From the NCBI GenBank assembly GCA_018105865.1, contig CM030842.1:9091463-9155462 (forward strand): 64,000 nucleotides of DNA, written 5' to 3'. A model generated the notes under the pieces. That model searched no databases, had not been told where the DNA came from, and saw only the letters and a program-made list of their open reading frames with translations. This DNA comes from Metaphire vulgaris (lineage: Eukaryota; Annelida; Clitellata; Crassiclitellata; Megascolecidae). Position 1 is the stretch's first letter; each line of letters begins with the position of its first letter. Positions 22,113-34,024 of this stretch are shown here, piece after piece. The translations under genes and the position numbers were made by a program.

Positions 22113-22869
22113 TTTGAGGTAGATATTGCCAGGTTTGTTGACTTCTTCTTTTAGGTGCCATGCTTTGCTGCGTCAGCAGCCATGGACTTCAACTTCTCTC
22201 GATCTCTAGTGCTCCTCATGAGTTTGATGTTATTTTCCATCCCCATTTGCTCTCTCATTATGTCTGTATATTTTAATCTTTGTTTTCCTCAGGTTTGTTG
22301 ACAATACTGCTAAAAGTACTAATACCAGTTTCAAGTGCCAAAAAAAATTGCCAACACCAATACCAACACTGTGTGAAAAAAGTATTGTCAATACCAATAC
22401 TAAACTGATGTGTTGCCTAAATTGATACCGATACTTTTATCTAAGGTAAAGGTACACTCCATAGGCTATCGCGGACCCGTCGGAGAACCGAAGGGTTAGC
22501 GCCTTCAGTTTTACATGGCAACAGCTGAATGAGGTCGGATTGCCAGCCTTTCTCTCGCGCCATTCCTTTCACCAAGTTATTACCTGATGTACTCATTCAC
22601 AGCTGAGTTGACTCGGTCGCTTGGGACAGAAACAATAGAAAAGTTTCTGCTGCAGCCGGGAGTTGAGCAATACTTTTATCTGCAACAAATAATTTTATGT
22701 CAACTGTGCAATCATCATCGCATAGATTCAGAATTCATTTTGACTACTTATGACTAAATATTAACAAAGCAATGCAAAATAAAACCAAAAACTATACAGA
22801 CTATGAAAATCTCACTGAGTTTACTAAGCTGCACGCCAACAGACTGTCTTTTTTAGTGTCGACTTTCTA
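22113..22869. other. Unassigned repeat-like sequence
   Basis: ATACCAATACT and ACCGATACTT words (22310-22440) suggest a decayed MITE. No gene was recognised. Confidence 0.3.
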
Positions 22870-22877
22870 CTAATAGT

Positions 22878-23535
22878 CAGTGATGTGACGTCTCGAGACA
22901 CTGTCTCTCGTCTCGAGACACTGTCTCGTCTCACGACAGTCTCGAGACAGTATTTTCAATGTCTTGGTCTTGCTGGCCAGTGTCTCGGTCTTGGCCTTGG
23001 TCTCGTCGTTACTGTCTTGATATTGCGATTCAAGACCGAGACAGTGGGTTTTTTCCACTATTGTAATGTTTTCTGTGGTAGATGTCTTCCAAATTATGGA
23101 GCTATACGAGATTGTCACTATTGGAACCCTTAGTGAATAACAAATAATATATGTTTGTATAGATATATCTATGCCACATAACTTGTAACCATAACTATAC
23201 AGTAATAATAAATAATAGTAATAAAATGGCAAGGGAGGTGTGAAAGGTAGCATCTCTCCCTGATCCTGTGGATCAGGCTGGTCTTCATCAATCCCATGAC
23301 CAAGTGATGTGCAATACATAGCCTCTCCTTGTGCCAAGACCATCTGTGAGTGATGAAAAGTCATAATTTTATGGCTGATGTTGATAAAAAAATTGTGAAT
23401 CCTATTTTGTCTGTTTTCTTGATATTTAAAATTACTGTCTTGGTCTTGCTCTTGAGCCCTAGTGTCTTGGTCTTGGTCTTGATGATTACTGTCTTGGTCT
23501 CGGTCTTGCCACTTACTGACTTGGTCACATCGCTG
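22878..23535. mobile_element. hAT MITE rich in GTCTCGAGAC and CTTGGTCTTG words
   Basis: The ends CAGTGATGTGACGTCTCGAG and GACTTGGTCACATCGCTG have a perfect 8-bp TSD, CTAATAGT (22870-22877, 23536-23543). The left arm repeats the palindrome GTCTCGAGAC; the right arm repeats GTCTTGGTCTTG. A segment at about 23160-23362 occurs again at 24280-24418 plus 26292-26335, where a transposon interrupts it. Confidence 0.85.
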
Positions 23536-23567
23536 CTAATAGTCTAATACTACTTAGTAGTCTAATA

Positions 23568-24219
23568 CGGTGACCGGAAGATTCGGTACCGGAAGATTCG
23601 GGACGGAAGATTCGGGACGGAAGATTCGGTACCGGAAAATTCGGTGCCGGTCACGGAAGATTCGGTACCGTTGGGTGCGCAGGGCCCGCTGGGGCTCATG
23701 CCACCTTATTGCCCTCCGTGGGGTGGTCGGATAAGTCCGTTCTAACGGGGAAGGAAATAACGGCGAGCTACGATAGTGTCGCCGACGGCGGGTGAGAGCG
23801 GTCCGGGAGCCGTTGAATCGGGTCAATTTTCCCTCCGGAAACGGCCTAGCTTAAACCCTGCCTTGCTGTACATGTAAAACGTACTACCGTAGCATATCTA
23901 TCTATTTTGGGCCTTTTCTAGAAGATAACATTAAACAGCTCAAGTTCCCTGCACATATTGCGAGTTTTCAAATCTGTTTACATCCATTAAGTCGGTGGGA
24001 GGAGCAAAAGCGCGCCTGAACGCTGGGTGTCCGCTAATGACGCGCGACAGTTAAAGCGGACAAATACCAGCAGCAGGTGAGGCGTCATCTTATGTGTATG
24101 TCGAACCGTTACCGAATTATCCGGTACCGAATCTTCCGGTACCGAATCTTCCACAAGTAAAGTTTTAGTACCGAATTCTCCGGTACCGAATGTTCCGGTA
24201 CCGAATGTTCCAGGAACCG
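23568..24219. mobile_element. TIR element with repeated subterminal GGAAGATTCGGTACC sites
   Basis: The ends CGGTGACCGGAAGATTCGG and the complement of the right end, CGGTTCCTGGAACATTCGG, are inverted repeats flanked by TCTAATA (23561-23567, 24220-24226). Five copies of a GGAAGATTCGG-like word in the left 130 bp and about five complements in the right 120 bp look like clustered transposase-binding sites. The GC-rich middle has no transposase. Confidence 0.75.
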
Positions 24220-25039
24220 TCTAATACTACTATGCAGTCTATATTGCCAAATGCAAATCCAAAAAAAACTAAGTTTAACTTGTAACCATAACTATATGGT
24301 AATAATAAATAATAATAATAAAATGGCAAGGGAGGTGTGAAAGGTAGCATCTCTCCCTGATCCTGTGGATCAGGCTGGTCTTCATCAATCCCATGACCAA
24401 GTGATGGGCAATACATAGTAGGGTGGAGTGAAAAATACTTTTTTTGGAATTTTTAATTCCAATAGTGAGCAAAAGGTGCCTATGATAGCGCACAAGTACT
24501 GCAAGAAATTTGGCAGTCTCATGTTGACGTCTTCTGCCCTCTACCGGACGATTTAAAGACGGATGTAGTGAAAGTATTGGGAAAAACATAAAAATTGTAA
24601 TTAAGGAATCCAATACCTAATAAAAGTTGCATAACAACATATAGATAAAAAGTGACAAATATGAGCTTGATATGTGTACATCTTCTACCCTCTACCGAGT
24701 CAGTTACATTATTAATATGCGAAAGTAAGAATTTTTTATATATCTACCAAGAGTGAATGTTAGGGTGATTCTAAAAAATAAAATTTGGAATTTTAAATGG
24801 GCCAACCCTCCATATTTTTCCATTTGATATTAATGACTTGTGGTAATTTTTTTCAGATTTAAAAAAAAACATTTAGGACTAGCACAATCACAGTGAAGTT
24901 TTAAGTATGAGTCATTCCAAGTCAATTCAACAAATGGCTCCAGGTCGACCATCTCAAAAAATTATGAAATTCACCACACATGTTCCTCAAGCATCCAAGT
25001 GCAAGTTTACAAAATTTTAGCCTGCTCTCTTGAGTAGTT

Positions 25040-25325
25040 TATGAGATATTCAATTTTTATTGGGCGTTTCGCGGCAGCCGCATAAATTGCTTTTCGCTCA
25101 TCCACGATCATTGAGAGAAGTAAATTTTCAGGATGAGCATAGAAGGCGTTTCTCTCAATGACCGGATCGACTATCGACTTCAAATCATCAGGCAAATATC
25201 GCGATTTGTTAATGAGCATCCACAGATGCTTTGCACCATCTTTGCAGGACGGGTTGCACTTTACTGCAAACCAAACAGGGGCGTAGACCTTCAATACGTA
25301 CTCTGTGATTGTTGAGAGAGACTTG
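25040..25325 (-). pseudogene. hAT-like transposase, central part
   Basis: Minus-strand translation gives ITEYVLKVYAPVWFAVKCNP, then SCKDGAKHLW, LKSIVDPVIERNAFYAHPEN and LLLSMIVDERK. SCKDGA also occurs in the copy at 6863-8082, and in that protein order this block lies just before the one at 25430-25705. It is open for about 95 codons here but on the opposite strand from its C-terminal continuation. Confidence 0.65.
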
Positions 25326-25429
25326 CTTGGTTCCTTGGTGGCTATGTACAAAGTGTACATATGTGTGGCTATGTACAAAGGGTGGATGAGTGAAAAGCAA
25401 TTTGAGAATTGGGACTGAGACGGATAATG

Positions 25430-25705
25430 AAGGCTCGATCGTGCAAGAAGCCAGAGAGAGGAGTTCGCATATTTCAACCTCCTAGTCTGCGATTTAATGC
25501 ATCCGATTATACGGAATTAATTGATTGGCAGTCATGTGAAATTACTGAGCCGCCTCTAACGAAGGTCATAAGTGATGACGAACTGGAACAGTTGTTGTTC
25601 AACAATTCCGACAAATCAGCAATTGAATTCCCTCGCTATTCTTGCCATACTCAAGCAGTCGAGAGGTCTGTTAAGGCCGTTACAGAGTCAGCAACTCAGC
25701 ATTGA
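25430..25705 (+). pseudogene. hAT-like transposase, C-terminal part
   Basis: Plus-strand translation gives GVRIFQPPSLRFNASDYTEL, then IDWQSCEITEPPLTKVI and FPRYSCHTQAVERSVKAVTE. The last block matches FPKFLCHAQAVERRVKLVTE in the minus-strand copy at 7321-6863, so both elements belong to one family. The central block of the same protein lies on the other strand at 25325-25040, implying an internal inversion. Confidence 0.65.
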
Positions 25706-26765
25706 CGGTTGTTGGACAATATGCAAGAGATGGATTAGTCCGAGCAAAATTTGAAGCTAGGAAGACCATGTCCGCATTCACAACAAAGCGTGATTTCGTT
25801 ACTAAATAATTTAATTTCCAATGCAAACTAATGTGAATATTCTGCATATAACTTTGGTCCAGCGCTATCTGTGATTACAGTGAATAGACCACACCAATTT
25901 ACCTAGTTTAAGCTGAAATATTACAATAAGTATTAATGTTGTTCAATGTTCACGTTCACTCTTGGTAGATATATAAAAAATTCTTACTTTCGCATATTAA
26001 TAATGTAACTGACTCGGTAGAGGGTAGAAGATGTACACATATCAAGCTCATATTTGTCACTTTTTATCTATATGTTGTTATGCAACTTTTATTAGGTATT
26101 GGATTCCTTAATTACAATTTTTATGTTTTTTTCCCAATATTTTCACTACATCCGTCTTTAAATCGTCCTGTAGAGGGCAGAAGACGTCAACACGAGACTG
26201 CCAAATTTCTTGCAGCACTTGTGTGCTATCATAGGCACCTTTTGATCACTATTGGAATTAAAATTCAAAAAAGTTTTTTCACTCCACCCTAATACATAGC
26301 CTCTCCTTGTGCCAAGACCATCTGTGAGTGATGAAAAGTCACGCCTGACTAAAGGTCCCCTGTTACGCAGAACACAGTGGATCTAGACTGGGAAATCGAT
26401 AAACATCCCTGGCAGTGGCAAACAGCATTCACCAGTACTATCCTGAGGCTATATGCGATTGATGCAAGTGAGGCTCATAGATAGATATTCATGGACAAGG
26501 ATGCAGCATCTAGTCTGGCCATCAAACTGCAACATAGCCACAAAATGTTGATCATCTCTGCCAACTACACAAGCTAGCATCAGTGTTATTTAAGTTATGG
26601 TTTTTCAGTTTCAGTTACAGTTGTGTTTTTTTCAGTTTAAGTTACAGTTACAGTTAAATTTTTTAAAAGTTACAGTTAATAGTTAATTTTTCCGTTATAG
26701 TTACAGTTTCAGTTCTCTTAGACTCGTATCCCATATCATATTATTTAAGCAAAATTGATTAAGAA

Positions 26766-27345
26766 TGTCAGGATCAACCTTCAACAGGCTACATACCAAT
26801 ATTTTCAAAAGACATGACATTGGGATGAAAACAAAATTAAGAATTCTCAACACTTGTGTAATACCAATACTAATTTATGGATGTGAATCTTGGACCATAA
26901 AAAAGGAATTTGAGAAAAAACTAGTAGCAACAGAAAATAAATGGCTTAGAAGAATACTAAGGATTGGATACAAAGAACATATAACAAATGAAGAAGTTAG
27001 AGAGAGAACACTGCAACCGAGCATCGTGGAAGTTATCAGAAAACGAAGAATGAAATGGACTGGACACATACTCAGAATGGAAGAAATAAGAAACCCAAAA
27101 CGAATTTTCAACTACAAACCAGAGGGGAGAAGATCTAAAGGAAGACCTAAAAGACGATGGGTGGACGGTTTGGAAGAGGATCTGCACATGGCAGGGATGA
27201 ACCTCAATGGAAAAACTGATGGAAGACATCGAATGACTTTGGAAGAAATAGCAAAGGACAGAGAACTTTGGAGAGATGTCATGGAGAAGTCAATAGCTGG
27301 ACACAGCTGGAGGACGAAGACCTGACCTGACCTGACCTGATTAAG
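26766..27345 (+). pseudogene. 5'-truncated LINE with CCTGA tail and TSD
   Basis: The reading frame 26765-27325 is open for 186 codons: LRILNTCVIPILIYGCESWT, then NKWLRRILRIGYKEHITNEE, and SKGRPKRRWVDG near the end. These are the post-RT blocks of a non-LTR element. The 3' tail is (CCTGA)n at about 27322-27345. GATTAAGAAT occurs on both sides as a TSD, and the sister element at 40325-40350 shows the empty site. The intact frame suggests a fairly recent insertion. RT and endonuclease are missing, so it is inactive. Confidence 0.85.
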
Positions 27346-27387
27346 AATTACTACGTAAACTAGTTGAGCTGAGGCACGTCCACGAAC

Positions 27388-27578
27388 CAGTGACAGCTCC
27401 AGGATTTGGCAAGTGGAGGGGCGGTTGGGGTGGCAACTTATAATCATGGGGGCCAACCATTTGTTGTTAGGTATGTAGCATTAAGTATAGGGTCCCAACA
27501 GGGGAGGCCACTGGGGGGCCAGGCACTCAATAGGGGGGCATGGGCCCCCCCCGGGCCTCTCCTGTGGAGCCACCACTG
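27388..27578. mobile_element. hAT MITE (CAGTGGCGGCTC family)
   Basis: The ends CAGTGACAGCTCC and GGAGCCACCACTG are flanked by CCACGAAC and CCACAAAC (7 of 8). The interior is shared with 40107-40293, 52867-53046 and 61868-62055. Confidence 0.85.
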
Positions 27579-28004
27579 CCACAAACAAAAGATGAATCAG
27601 ATCAGTGTGAACAATGAAATGTAGACCACTTAGTGCACTTGCTCCCATTTAGCAGTCTGGTGTGACCTTGCCCAGTTCACCGAGTGCAATTTAGATCAAA
27701 ATAACAACCCTGTTTATATGAGGTCTGAACTATAGTCCTGAATCGTGACCCACAAGTTTAAAGTTACCCACAGCTGACACAGAATACCCTATAACTGATA
27801 ATAATCATACTCACTTATAACATTATTTTTCAGTTTCAATAACTTTTCTATTTCTTAACTTTTCAAATTTATTCTATTACAGTTATAACATAAGTTATTA
27901 ATCACTTTTCAGTTAGAGTTACAGTTACAGTTAACTAAAATTTTTCCAGTTATTCTGTGTTTTCACTTAATGTTACAGTTAACTTGAAGAACACTGGCTA
28001 GCAT

Positions 28005-28496
28005 ATTCAATTGCTGGTCTCAAGCCGGGGTAAATTAATAGAGCCTGTCAGATTAGTGTAAATGCACTTACAGTAGAGAACAACACTAGTGAAATCTTAA
28101 ATCTGATGACAATACAAATATTGAACTCGTCCTGATTCAGGCGTTACCGGTAAAACAAATTGCGTCTCCAACCGAGCAGTCAGGGTTGGGTCGAAAAGTT
28201 GGCTTCCAAAAGACTAAAACCAGCATCAGATGAACTTTCCACTTTCACTTGAAATTAGCTTCTGTTCAGATGTTCTCTTTTTGTGTAGTTGAATTTTTAC
28301 TTTGACCACTTGTAGCTGATGATCTGTTTCTCCATCGGCTCCTGGTTATGTTTTACACTTCCTGATGCTTCCTGTCCATTTTCAATCCACTAGGACAGCG
28401 CTACTGAAATCGTTTGTGCAGAGGTCCAAAAATGTTGATGTTTTAGCAATCCTAAAAGCCTGACTCAAATGTTCATTTGTTCGAGAATTTCTGTAC

Positions 28497-28529
<33 letters not shown>

Positions 28530-29007
28530 ATTTATTGATTGTTGAAAAGGCTGATTCACATTATTATCATTATTATTATCAAGACAGCTTTATAACGCTG
28601 TGGTCATGATGGAGGCCAAAGCCTAGGGCAATTTAACAAATGTCACTTATATGATTTGCTGAACAAAAGGTTCAACTTAATTGACTATCAGCACCTTGGC
28701 AAATCAGTCCACAAATTATATACAAACCTCGTCTGTAATTAAATATGAACACTGCGATTAAAATTAATTATTTTTATCGCTTCAACTCTAAAGTTTAAGT
28801 AACATTAATATAATGCCATAGCATTTTCATTAATAAAAATTAGTATAATGCAAAGTATGAAACCTGCTTTTAAGCTTCATAATGTTGTTGTAACCTGGCA
28901 GATTCGTTGTTTCAGGAATCCTAAAAGTCTGGCTCAAACATTCATTTGTTAGAGAATTTCTGTACTTTTATAATAAAATTCATTGTTGAAAAGGCTGATT
29001 TGCATTA

Positions 29008-29058
<51 letters not shown>

Positions 29059-29300
29059 TATTATCAAGACAACTTTATAATGCCATGAAGGGCATGAACT
29101 GAAGGGGCCTCTGAAGGGGCCTGCTGTTGTAATTAAATATTCTCTCTGCTGAAACGTGAAGATATCCTCTGCTACTCTTTACCGCGGTCGAGAAGGTGGG
29201 GATGGATGCCAGTGGCTCTTTTGAAACTAAATCCCTGAATTTATTTAAAAGGATGACAGCAAAAACAAAACAATGCATTTCTTGAAGGAGAAAATAGCAT
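28005..29300. repeat. Intron sequence with a tandemly duplicated block and microsatellites
   Basis: About 28440-28625 and 28918-29095 are diverged direct copies: both have CTCAAA..TTCATTTGTT, GAGAATTTCTGTACTTT, TTGTTGAAAAGGCTGATT and a final ATTATCAAGACA. Copy one carries (ATG)n at 28501-28530; copy two carries (ATT)n at 29007-29054. No gene is seen. Confidence 0.65.
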
Positions 29301-29304
29301 CTTC

Positions 29305-30551
29305 TTTTCATAGTCCCATCAGGAACCGTTGAGACCAGTTGCGCTGTTCGTGAATTGACGCCATTTCACTCAGTTTTGAGCATTGTACAGCATCTCCGAT
29401 GCTCATCCGAGTCCACTCAGTGATGTTGTCTCTCCATCTTCTTCTGGGCTGCCCTTGCATTCGGGATCCTTTTATTGTACCTTCCATGCAGACCTTTATT
29501 AATCTTTTGTCCTCCATCCTGGCAATATGCCCAAACATCTGCAGCTCAAACATCTGCAGCTTTCTTTCTTGATTATGGCAACTATGTCTTGTACTTCACC
29601 AATTCAACGTCTTACTTCTTCATTAGTGATTCTGAGCTCCCACCATATGTTCAGAATATGTCTGTAACACCGCATCTCAAATGCTGCCAGGCATCTGCGG
29701 TCTTCTGATTTTTGAGTACAGGTTTCAGCTCCATACAGCAGGACTGAGAAAACGCTTGTGCTTAGGAGCTGCAGTTTGGTTATGGTGGAAAGTCCTCTGC
29801 TGCGCCATAGTTTGCTGAGGCAGCCTAAGGCCCTGCTTGCAAGGCCTATTCTGCGTCATATCTCCAGGCTGCAATCTCCATCTGCTTCCAGACTTCCAAG
29901 ATAGATGAATTCATCTACCCATTCTATCTCCTGGCCCTTTTGACCCATTCTATCTCCTGGCCCTCTTACTTTGATCATCATGGGTCTTGTTCTTGTCCCA
30001 ACTGCCATTACTTTGGTTTTGCTGATATTGATTGAAAGACCCAGTTTATTTCCAGCTTCTTTGAGTGTGTACAGCTTGCTTTTTAGCTCTTCTGGTTGAG
30101 ATGCCAGAAGATCAACGTCATCGGCATATCATGGGTCTTTAATTTTTATGCCATTAACGGTGACTCCTCCCTATTCTATTTTTTCCATTGTTTCCATTGC
30201 TTTTTCTAGCATTACTAAGAACAGGACAGGAGAAAGGGGTCTTCTTGCCTTGATCCTATCATTGTTTTGAACCAGTCTCCATCTTGCCCTTGTATCGGGC
30301 ACTGACCATGGCTGCCTCATAGAGATTGCGCAACAGCTTGGCAGCTTGCCTTTGACCCCTGCGCTTTCAAGAATTACCCAGAGGCCATCATGCCACACCG
30401 AGTCAAAGGCCTTTCTATAGTCTACAAGGCAGTTGTAGATGCATTTCCAAATTCCTGCTCTTGTTCCGTTAGCAATCGTAATGTTAGAACTTGTTGTATT
30501 GTGCTTCTTTCCTCTCTGTAAATAACATCTATGATCGTAAAATCTTCTCAT
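29305..30551 (-). pseudogene. LINE RT to C-terminus, broken
   Basis: Minus-strand 30551-30171 encodes DYRKAFDSVWHDGLWVILES followed later by SPVLFLVMLEKAMETMEKI, RT blocks of the 'YKKAFDSVWHDGLW' group. 29553-29308 encodes MFGHIARMEDKRLIK and GQPRRRWRDNITEWTRMSIG, its C-terminus. The YADD block between is frameshifted. A direct repeat of CCATTCTATCTCCTGGCCC near 29915-29960 lies within. It is dead. Confidence 0.8.
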
Positions 30552-30754
30552 TGTTTGTCATTACTCTGAAAAACCACTTTGTTGTCAATCACCTTGATTC
30601 ATGTTTGCTATTCAATAAACACCTGTCAGTTACTGGGAATGTTTATGGGAACCTGTTTATGGGAGCTTATGGGAACACTTATGGGAAGCCGTTTAGGTTC
30701 TGCTTAGCTGGAGGACCACACCTAACTAGTTTTGTTATCAAATCACCTGTCATC

Positions 30755-30805
<51 letters not shown>

Positions 30806-31625
30806 CTTCTTTAGCACCATTGTAGTAGTACATCAGCACCAGTCGATGGTCGCTTCAGTAAATAATCGTAGTCGTGATCTTGTCCGTGGTGAATCGAGGT
30901 TGTACTCCGAAGGTCAGTCCTTACTTCCATATTCCAGGCTAAAGCGGATATGCAACCAGGAATAGATGTGTTTTAAGTCTAGACCTGAAGGTAGTAAGAC
31001 ATTCGGTTTGGCGGACCTGTGCCGGCAGAGAATTTCAAAGTCCGGCAACAGAAAGAGCACGTTTTCCAGTAGTGGTCTTGCTATAGGGTATGTAAAGAGT
31101 AGTAGCATCAGATGACCTCGTTGAGTGCTGGTTGTCTTGAACAGTCAGTAATGATCGGAGATACATTGGTTGATTAGTGTGGAGCGTCTTATGCACAATG
31201 AGACTTATCTTGAAATCAATCCTTTAATTGACAGGCAGCCAATGAAGTGATTTTAAGATCAGTGTTATATGCTCATATTTGGCAGTTCCAGTGATAGCTC
31301 TGGCTAATGAATTTTGAATCCTTTGCAGGCGGTTTAAGTTCGATTTTGAAATCCCAGTATACAGCGAATTGCAATAGTCGAGACGACTCGATACCAAAGC
31401 GTTGGCCAGAGGATTAAGCGCAGAGGAAGGTATGAGGTGTCTGATCCTCCTTACATCTCGTATGTTATAGTGAGCAGAACGGCAGACGAAATCAATGTGT
31501 TCTGAGAATGAAAGATGATTGTCAAAGATTATACCGAGATTACGAGCAGACTGAGAGGGGTGAATCAATGAAGTGTCAAAAGAAAGACATGCTGATGTAA
31601 TGTAATGCCCTGCATCAGTAAACAC
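30755..31625 (-). pseudogene. CR1/L2-like LINE 3' part with (GTA)n tail
   Basis: Minus-strand translation reads SARNLGIIFDNHLSFSEHID, then [35 protein letters not shown] and LKSLHWLPVN, followed by frame changes. The sense 3' end is a TAC microsatellite (30799-30755). The same family with the same tail is inserted at 53086-53720. It has inserted into a hAT transposase exon (next entry). Confidence 0.85.
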
Positions 31626-31935
31626 AGACAAATCTGGTACATTTGATTCTAAATTGTGTAAATGTCCATGTTGCCGTTCATGATGTTCAAGTGCAAATGG
31701 TTCATCTGAGTCTGACTCAGCAGCCTCCACCCCAGTTGTGAGTTCATCTGGTAGAAAATCATCTTCATGAGCATTATGAGATAGATTGATAGCATCACCA
31801 CTGTCATCCGAATCAGATATTACTATGTTAGTGTTATGAAGTGAAATTAAAAATTGGGTGATAGTAGCAGAACTAGCGGCATCCTGTTTTCGAGCTTCTC
31901 TGCGCTTTTTGTATTCATATCCGCTTAGCCTTTAT
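31626..31935 (-). pseudogene. hAT transposase N-terminal exon (ZMYM-like type)
   Basis: The minus strand is open for about 100 codons beginning RLSGYEYKKRREARKQDAA. It continues through ATITQFL and an acidic DSDDSGD..ESDSDEP region to NVPDLSVFTDAGHY. The SGxEYKKRRxxR start followed by a TITxF phrase is the usual N-terminus of hAT transposases related to ZMYM1-like proteins. The LINE at 30755-31625 cuts it off. No downstream domain was seen. Confidence 0.55.
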
Positions 31936-33470
31936 CTTTGTTTGTTAACATCGCAATGAATGGAAATATAAATCAAATGATATTATTCAAAATTAGTTTG
32001 ATGTCACTTTTTTATTTTAGTTTAATATAAATTATGCATTTTATATTTGATTTAAACATAGAGACACATATACTACAAAAAATGCAATGACTAGCGACTA
32101 CGCATTTGCTTAATGCTGGTAACTTGGATTAGTAGTCCACGTCAATCGATACTCAATCTAGCGTTTAACTTAGCTTTAAGTATCAAAGCTGTAAGTAAGT
32201 TAAAATCTCGTGGATTTCTTTAGTGCTTTCGAAAGCAGGTACAGCAGTATCTGCTTAGGGCTTATCCATGTAGTATGTACACAAAAAGTCTGATTTTCAA
32301 TCCCTTCCTCCATTAAACACAGCGTGCATATGAAAAATTTTCATAATCCAACCTCTCCCCTCAGTGTGTATGTACTATCTGGATGGACCCTTATTCCTAG
32401 GTGCTTAATTTATAGTTGAAATAGCAACAGCGAAGTTTAGTGGTTAGCCGGGCAAAGTCAATTCCAGAGATCAGTCAGAGTGAGAGTGGAGAAGCAGCAA
32501 GGCAGACTTTGAAAAGATGTAGAGACTAAAGGAAGTCCACTTGTACTTTAGCTCATGCAGAAACTCACTAGTTCAGCACAAGACGAATAGTGCCAACCAA
32601 TGTTAATATGGATCAAATTAAAATCAATTCATTTAGAAAGAACAACAGCCTATTGAATTACCGATTGAAACGATAAAAGGAGTGAGCAATAACAGATTAA
32701 ATTTCAAAATGTAATTGTAAAGCCTAAAATAAAATCCAACCAAATGAGCACACTGATATAATCCAGAATATAAAAAGTTAACAGTAGTAATTAAAATCAC
32801 AAATTTCTCCAACACACTAGCGAAAATTTAAAATGTGAAGTTAAATCCAACGATTCAAAATTTGAATAGTTCTTGTCTGCATCACTGCTTCCTCGATCAT
32901 AAAATAGTCTAGGTTATGTCATCTACTTAACGTCGGGTCATCTAATGCTGCCCTAGTGTAAAGACAGTAGTGTGGTTGCCAAGGCGACAATTTTATTGTG
33001 TTTTATTGATTAAAAGAAATGTAAAGTTAATGCTACCTCACAATCACAAGTTCACCTTATCCTTCGCTAAAACGGATCAAAGCTAGACGAATTTCTGCTT
33101 TTGGATTTTTTACACCAAACCAAAAATGCCACCTCTAGGACTAGTGTCGCCTGGGGTGTTTCGCCCTTGCCCCTCTCACTATGCCACTGGACTTGATTTT
33201 TTGATTTTTGAAGTGAGATTGAAATATTCTTAAATGACAGGAACCGTCCACTGGTGTTGCATCAGATCTATTCATGCATCTGAATTATTTTAATATTAGA
33301 AATACAAGGTGAAATGGCACTCATATGCGATTTGTACTCCAAGGTTAAAGCGTTCCGTTAGAAATTGGCACATTTTAGAATCAATTATCAAGAAGCTGCT
33401 TCAGTCACTTTTCATGCTGTGGCAAATATAGCCAAGAAGCTGTTGCTCTCTTTCCATGCTTGTTTGCTCA
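31936..33470. other. Intron sequence with no recognised feature
   Basis: AT-rich. There are no open frames with recognisable motifs on either strand, and no terminal repeats or TSDs that I could pair. Confidence 0.4.
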
Positions 33471-33474
33471 ATAT

Positions 33475-33837
33475 ATCATTTCAAGATTGAGAGAACAATT
33501 TCAGGAATGTTTTTCTGATATCTGGATGCATGCTCATTGAAAATTAGACTCTGAAACTCCTTTAGACTCTGTCATTGAAGACTTACCTTCTGATTTGCAA
33601 TTGGAAAGTATTGATTTGCAATCCAGTGATATCCTGAAGGACAAATTTAAGGAAGGAAATTTAATAGAATTCTATCGATACCTTCCATATGATCAGTTTA
33701 TTCATTTAAAAAAGTTTGCTCGTGAATTCATTTCTGCTTTTGGAACTACATATTTGTGTGAAACAAAATTTTATAAGATGAAGTATGTTAAATCCTGCTA
33801 CAGATCAGCATTTCGGCATTACCTAATGAACATTTAA
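33475..33837 (+). pseudogene. hAT transposase C-terminal (hATC dimerisation) remnant
   Basis: The frame gives LPSDLQLESIDLQSSDILKD, then LIEFYRYLPYDQFIHLKKFA and FGTTYLCETKFYKMKYVKS, ending RSAFRHYLMNI and a stop. This is the hATC pattern of SCAND3/GTF2IRD2-type hAT proteins ('LqlELIdLQ', 'FGSTY.CE..FS.MK..KS..RsrLtd.hL'). Upstream catalytic regions are missing or unreadable. A right hAT terminus, TTTGGAGACCCCTG, lies at 35153-35166 after a mariner insertion. The element probably spanned at least 33475-35166. Confidence 0.8.
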
Positions 33838-34024
33838 AATCCTTACATATTATGTAGGGACTACACACTTTGAACTACAGTTTGACGTAATTTTATCAGA
33901 AAAGCATCAGTTTCATTTATGCCGCAGTAGTTAAAACCATTTCAATTGCAACTGATATTCTGCAGTCTGCATTATACACTGCATCATAATTCAACAATAT
34001 ATATCTATCAACAATATATATATA

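Larger units (their letters stand above)
24419..26291. mobile_element. hAT-like element with about 345-bp terminal inverted repeats
   Basis: The ends TAGGGTGGAGTGAAAAA are inverted over roughly 345 bp (24419-24765 against 25942-26291), with a perfect 8-bp TSD, ATACATAG (24411-24418, 26292-26299). The uninterrupted host sequence is seen at 23223-23362 (GCAATACATAGCCTCTCC), which confirms the insertion. The interior carries transposase remnants on both strands (separate entries). TAGGG termini plus an 8-bp TSD fit hAT. Confidence 0.9.
26581..27996. mobile_element. hAT element, CAGTGTT family, inverted copy hosting two insertions
   Basis: It starts CAGTGTTATTTAAGTTATGG and ends AACTTGAAGAACACTG, with a perfect 8-bp TSD, GCTAGCAT (26573-26580, 27997-28004). 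It is in the opposite orientation to 39673-40517. It carries a LINE (26766-27345) and a MITE (27388-27578). The MITE is also in the sister copies; the LINE is not. Confidence 0.9.
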
